From Tricholomella constricta (lineage: Eukaryota; Basidiomycota; Agaricomycetes; Agaricales; Lyophyllaceae): a DNA stretch of 64,000 nt. Of this stretch, positions 62,844-64,000 are shown piece by piece. The number at the start of each line of letters is the position of its first letter. The first letter of the stretch is position 1. The notes under the pieces are model-generated. The model did not search any database. It was not told the origin of the DNA and saw only the letters and a list, made by a program, of their open reading frames with translations. A program made the position numbers and the translations under genes. The stretch covers positions 62,001 to 126,000 of the forward strand of contig JAACJP010000064.1 of assembly GCA_013368375.1 (NCBI GenBank), in the 5' to 3' direction.

Positions 62844-63201
62844 TGTTAGGACCTGTGTAGCACGCCGGTTACAGAGTTACTCTGGAACCACCGGAGCGGA
62901 CAGGCCTGACGTCCGTCAAGGAAGACGACCTACGAAGGAGTATTCGGAGGTCGTGAGCGTTGACGGAGGTGTTCACCGGGGCTGATTCGAACGAAAGAGC
63001 TCAAGTGATACGGGCGTGAAGCCAAATAGATTGAGAGAGAGAGAGAGAAACGAGAACGAGAATCGAGAACTAGTCTTAACAGTAGGTAATATCGAGGTGA
63101 GGTGTCCGAAAAGAAAGTGGTGTCATATATGTACGGCGGACGTGCGTGGGAAAGCGTAGTGGGTGTGACTTTAGGGGTGGTCGTTGGGGACGTTCGTGAC
63201 A
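62844..63201 (-). repeat. 3' LTR of second family 2 copy
   Basis: 358 bp, TGTTAGGACC...GTGACA on the plus strand. It retains the ACCTCGATATTA self-primer in its own orientation, although the surrounding bases differ from the first copy. Confidence 0.95.
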
Positions 63202-63421
63202 TTACCCCCTCCTCAAGCGTCGAGCCACTGAGACGCGGAAAAATGTTCGGATACGGGGAGTGTGGCGTTTGTTTTTCCTTTTTGGTGCGCGCGCGCGGTC
63301 ACGTGAGGGGCACGTGAGGGCCTCGGTTGTGGGTCCTTGTGGGTGTTTTGAGGATCTCGGAGATCGAAAAAGGAGAAAAACTTGGTCGTTTTTCTTCTTC
63401 TGTTTCAATTCTGTTGACCTC

Positions 63422-64000
63422 ATGTCGCCTCCTATGCCCCGTGTCGCGTCTCCTCCTCCTAATGCCCCCGCTTTGCGAGATCCGGACGTGGCGCCTTTGA
63501 TCGACGAAGATCGGTCGCGCGTCGCATCCTTAGACGCGCCTCAACCCGTTTCCCCGGCGCCCTCTCTCCCTGGGATTGCCACCCTTCTCGATGGGAGTGT
63601 CGGGGCGGTCCCCGAGTCGTCCCCCGTTCCTCTCCCACCTCCTGTCCCTCGTCTGATCATCCGCCTGCCCGTCCGATCCCAACAGATCCGTCGCCCTCGT
63701 TCCACCACTCCCGAGGCCGATTTCGAGTTTGCTAGTGACCCTGTGTCGCGTCCGGCGGCGACTTCGTTGTCGTGGGGGCCCCTCTTCACTGATGCAATTT
63801 TGGCGGAGGTGTTGCGTACCGCTGTGCGGGTTCCTCCCTCCTTGGCGTGGTGTGAGGCGCATGAGCTGGTATGTCGCCCTTCTTCTGCGATCGAGTCCAG
63901 CGTTTCAGCTGATTCCTTTTCGGGGTCTTCGTTAGTGTGATCGGTGTCGGACGCGTCGGCTGTCTTGTCGATTTCAGGAGGTTCGTCTTCGTGGGACCCT
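63422..64000 (+). CDS. Antisense accessory gene of second family 2 copy (partial)
   Basis: Exon 1 at 63422-63868 (447 nt, same length as in the first copy), intron 63869-63977 (gtatgt...ttcag, 109 nt), exon 2 from 63978 (EVRLRGT) runs off the window. Shared protein blocks include SPAPSLPGIA, DGSVGAVP, IRRPRSTTPEA, SDPVSRPAATSLSWGPL and RTAVRVPPSLAWCEAH. Several differences from the first copy near the exon end fall at third codon positions. It has no gag or pol relatives. The function is unknown. Confidence 0.7.

Larger units (their letters stand above)
62844..64000 (-). mobile_element. Ty3 family 2, second copy (only its 3' end is in the window)
   Basis: The LTR ends with TGTCACGAAC (reverse strand) and is followed by the polypurine tract (63202-63216 region) and the antisense gene, in mirror order to the copy at 29924. 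The left flank GTAAT should recur beyond the window. The LTR is visibly diverged from the first copy. Confidence 0.9.

Overview
This window is nuclear DNA of a filamentous basidiomycete, almost certainly an agaricomycete. The evidence is short GT-AG introns of about 50-60 nt, a proteasome beta-2 gene, and protein families typical of mushroom-forming fungi: DUF6698, Plavaka and KDZ transposases, a tyrosine recombinase with a GCR1-like tail, and chromodomain Ty3 elements. It is a transposon-dense region. Few sequences look like ordinary housekeeping genes, and the best example (proteasome beta-2) lacks its first exon.

Layout. 1-3.1 kb: the 3' part of a trypsin-fold protein (+) and a 5'-truncated proteasome beta-2 gene (-). 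3.1-10.3 kb: a LINE-type non-LTR retrotransposon with one 2345-codon frame. 10.4-12.6 kb: an unknown spliced gene. 13.3-15.0 kb: a DUF6698 gene (-). 15.2-15.8 kb: a dead GH128 glucanase fragment (-). 16.2-26.6 kb: a Plavaka DNA transposase gene (+) cut in its last exon by a young 6.1-kb Ty3 chromovirus ('family 1', copy A, - strand, GTGGG target duplication). 27.1-28.7 kb: a TET/JBP-like 2OG-Fe(II) oxygenase gene (+), preceded by a strong hairpin. 28.8-42.3 kb: a tyrosine-recombinase/GCR1-like gene (-) split by a 10.5-kb Ty3 chromovirus ('family 2', + strand) with apparently identical LTRs and an ATATC target duplication. 42.3-44.3 kb: repeats only. 44.3-48.6 kb: an unknown gene with one nonsense codon (-), an RNase H1 N-terminal/viroplasmin-domain gene (+), and a small basic protein gene (-) whose ATG abuts a solo LTR. 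50.3-52.9 kb: an 835-aa protein with SDFDF repeats (-). 53.0-62.8 kb: decayed family-1 copies B, C and D around the 3' end of a KDZ transposase. 62.8-64.0 kb: the end of a second family-2 copy, inserted into D.

The most informative signals are in the two Ty3 families. (i) Both show a Tf1-like self-priming layout: the predicted 5' end of the transcript is complementary to the sequence just after the 5' LTR, and in family 1 the two sites co-vary between copies. (ii) Family 2 has a textbook -1 frameshift signal (GGGAAAC, 6-nt spacer, 9-bp perfect stem) at the gag/pol overlap. (iii) Family 2 pol starts with two tandem retropepsin domains. (iv) Family 2 carries a spliced gene on the opposite strand between pol and the 3' LTR; its first exon and first intron are conserved in the second copy. 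These points are read directly from the sequence. Family names rest on motif recognition, without a database search.
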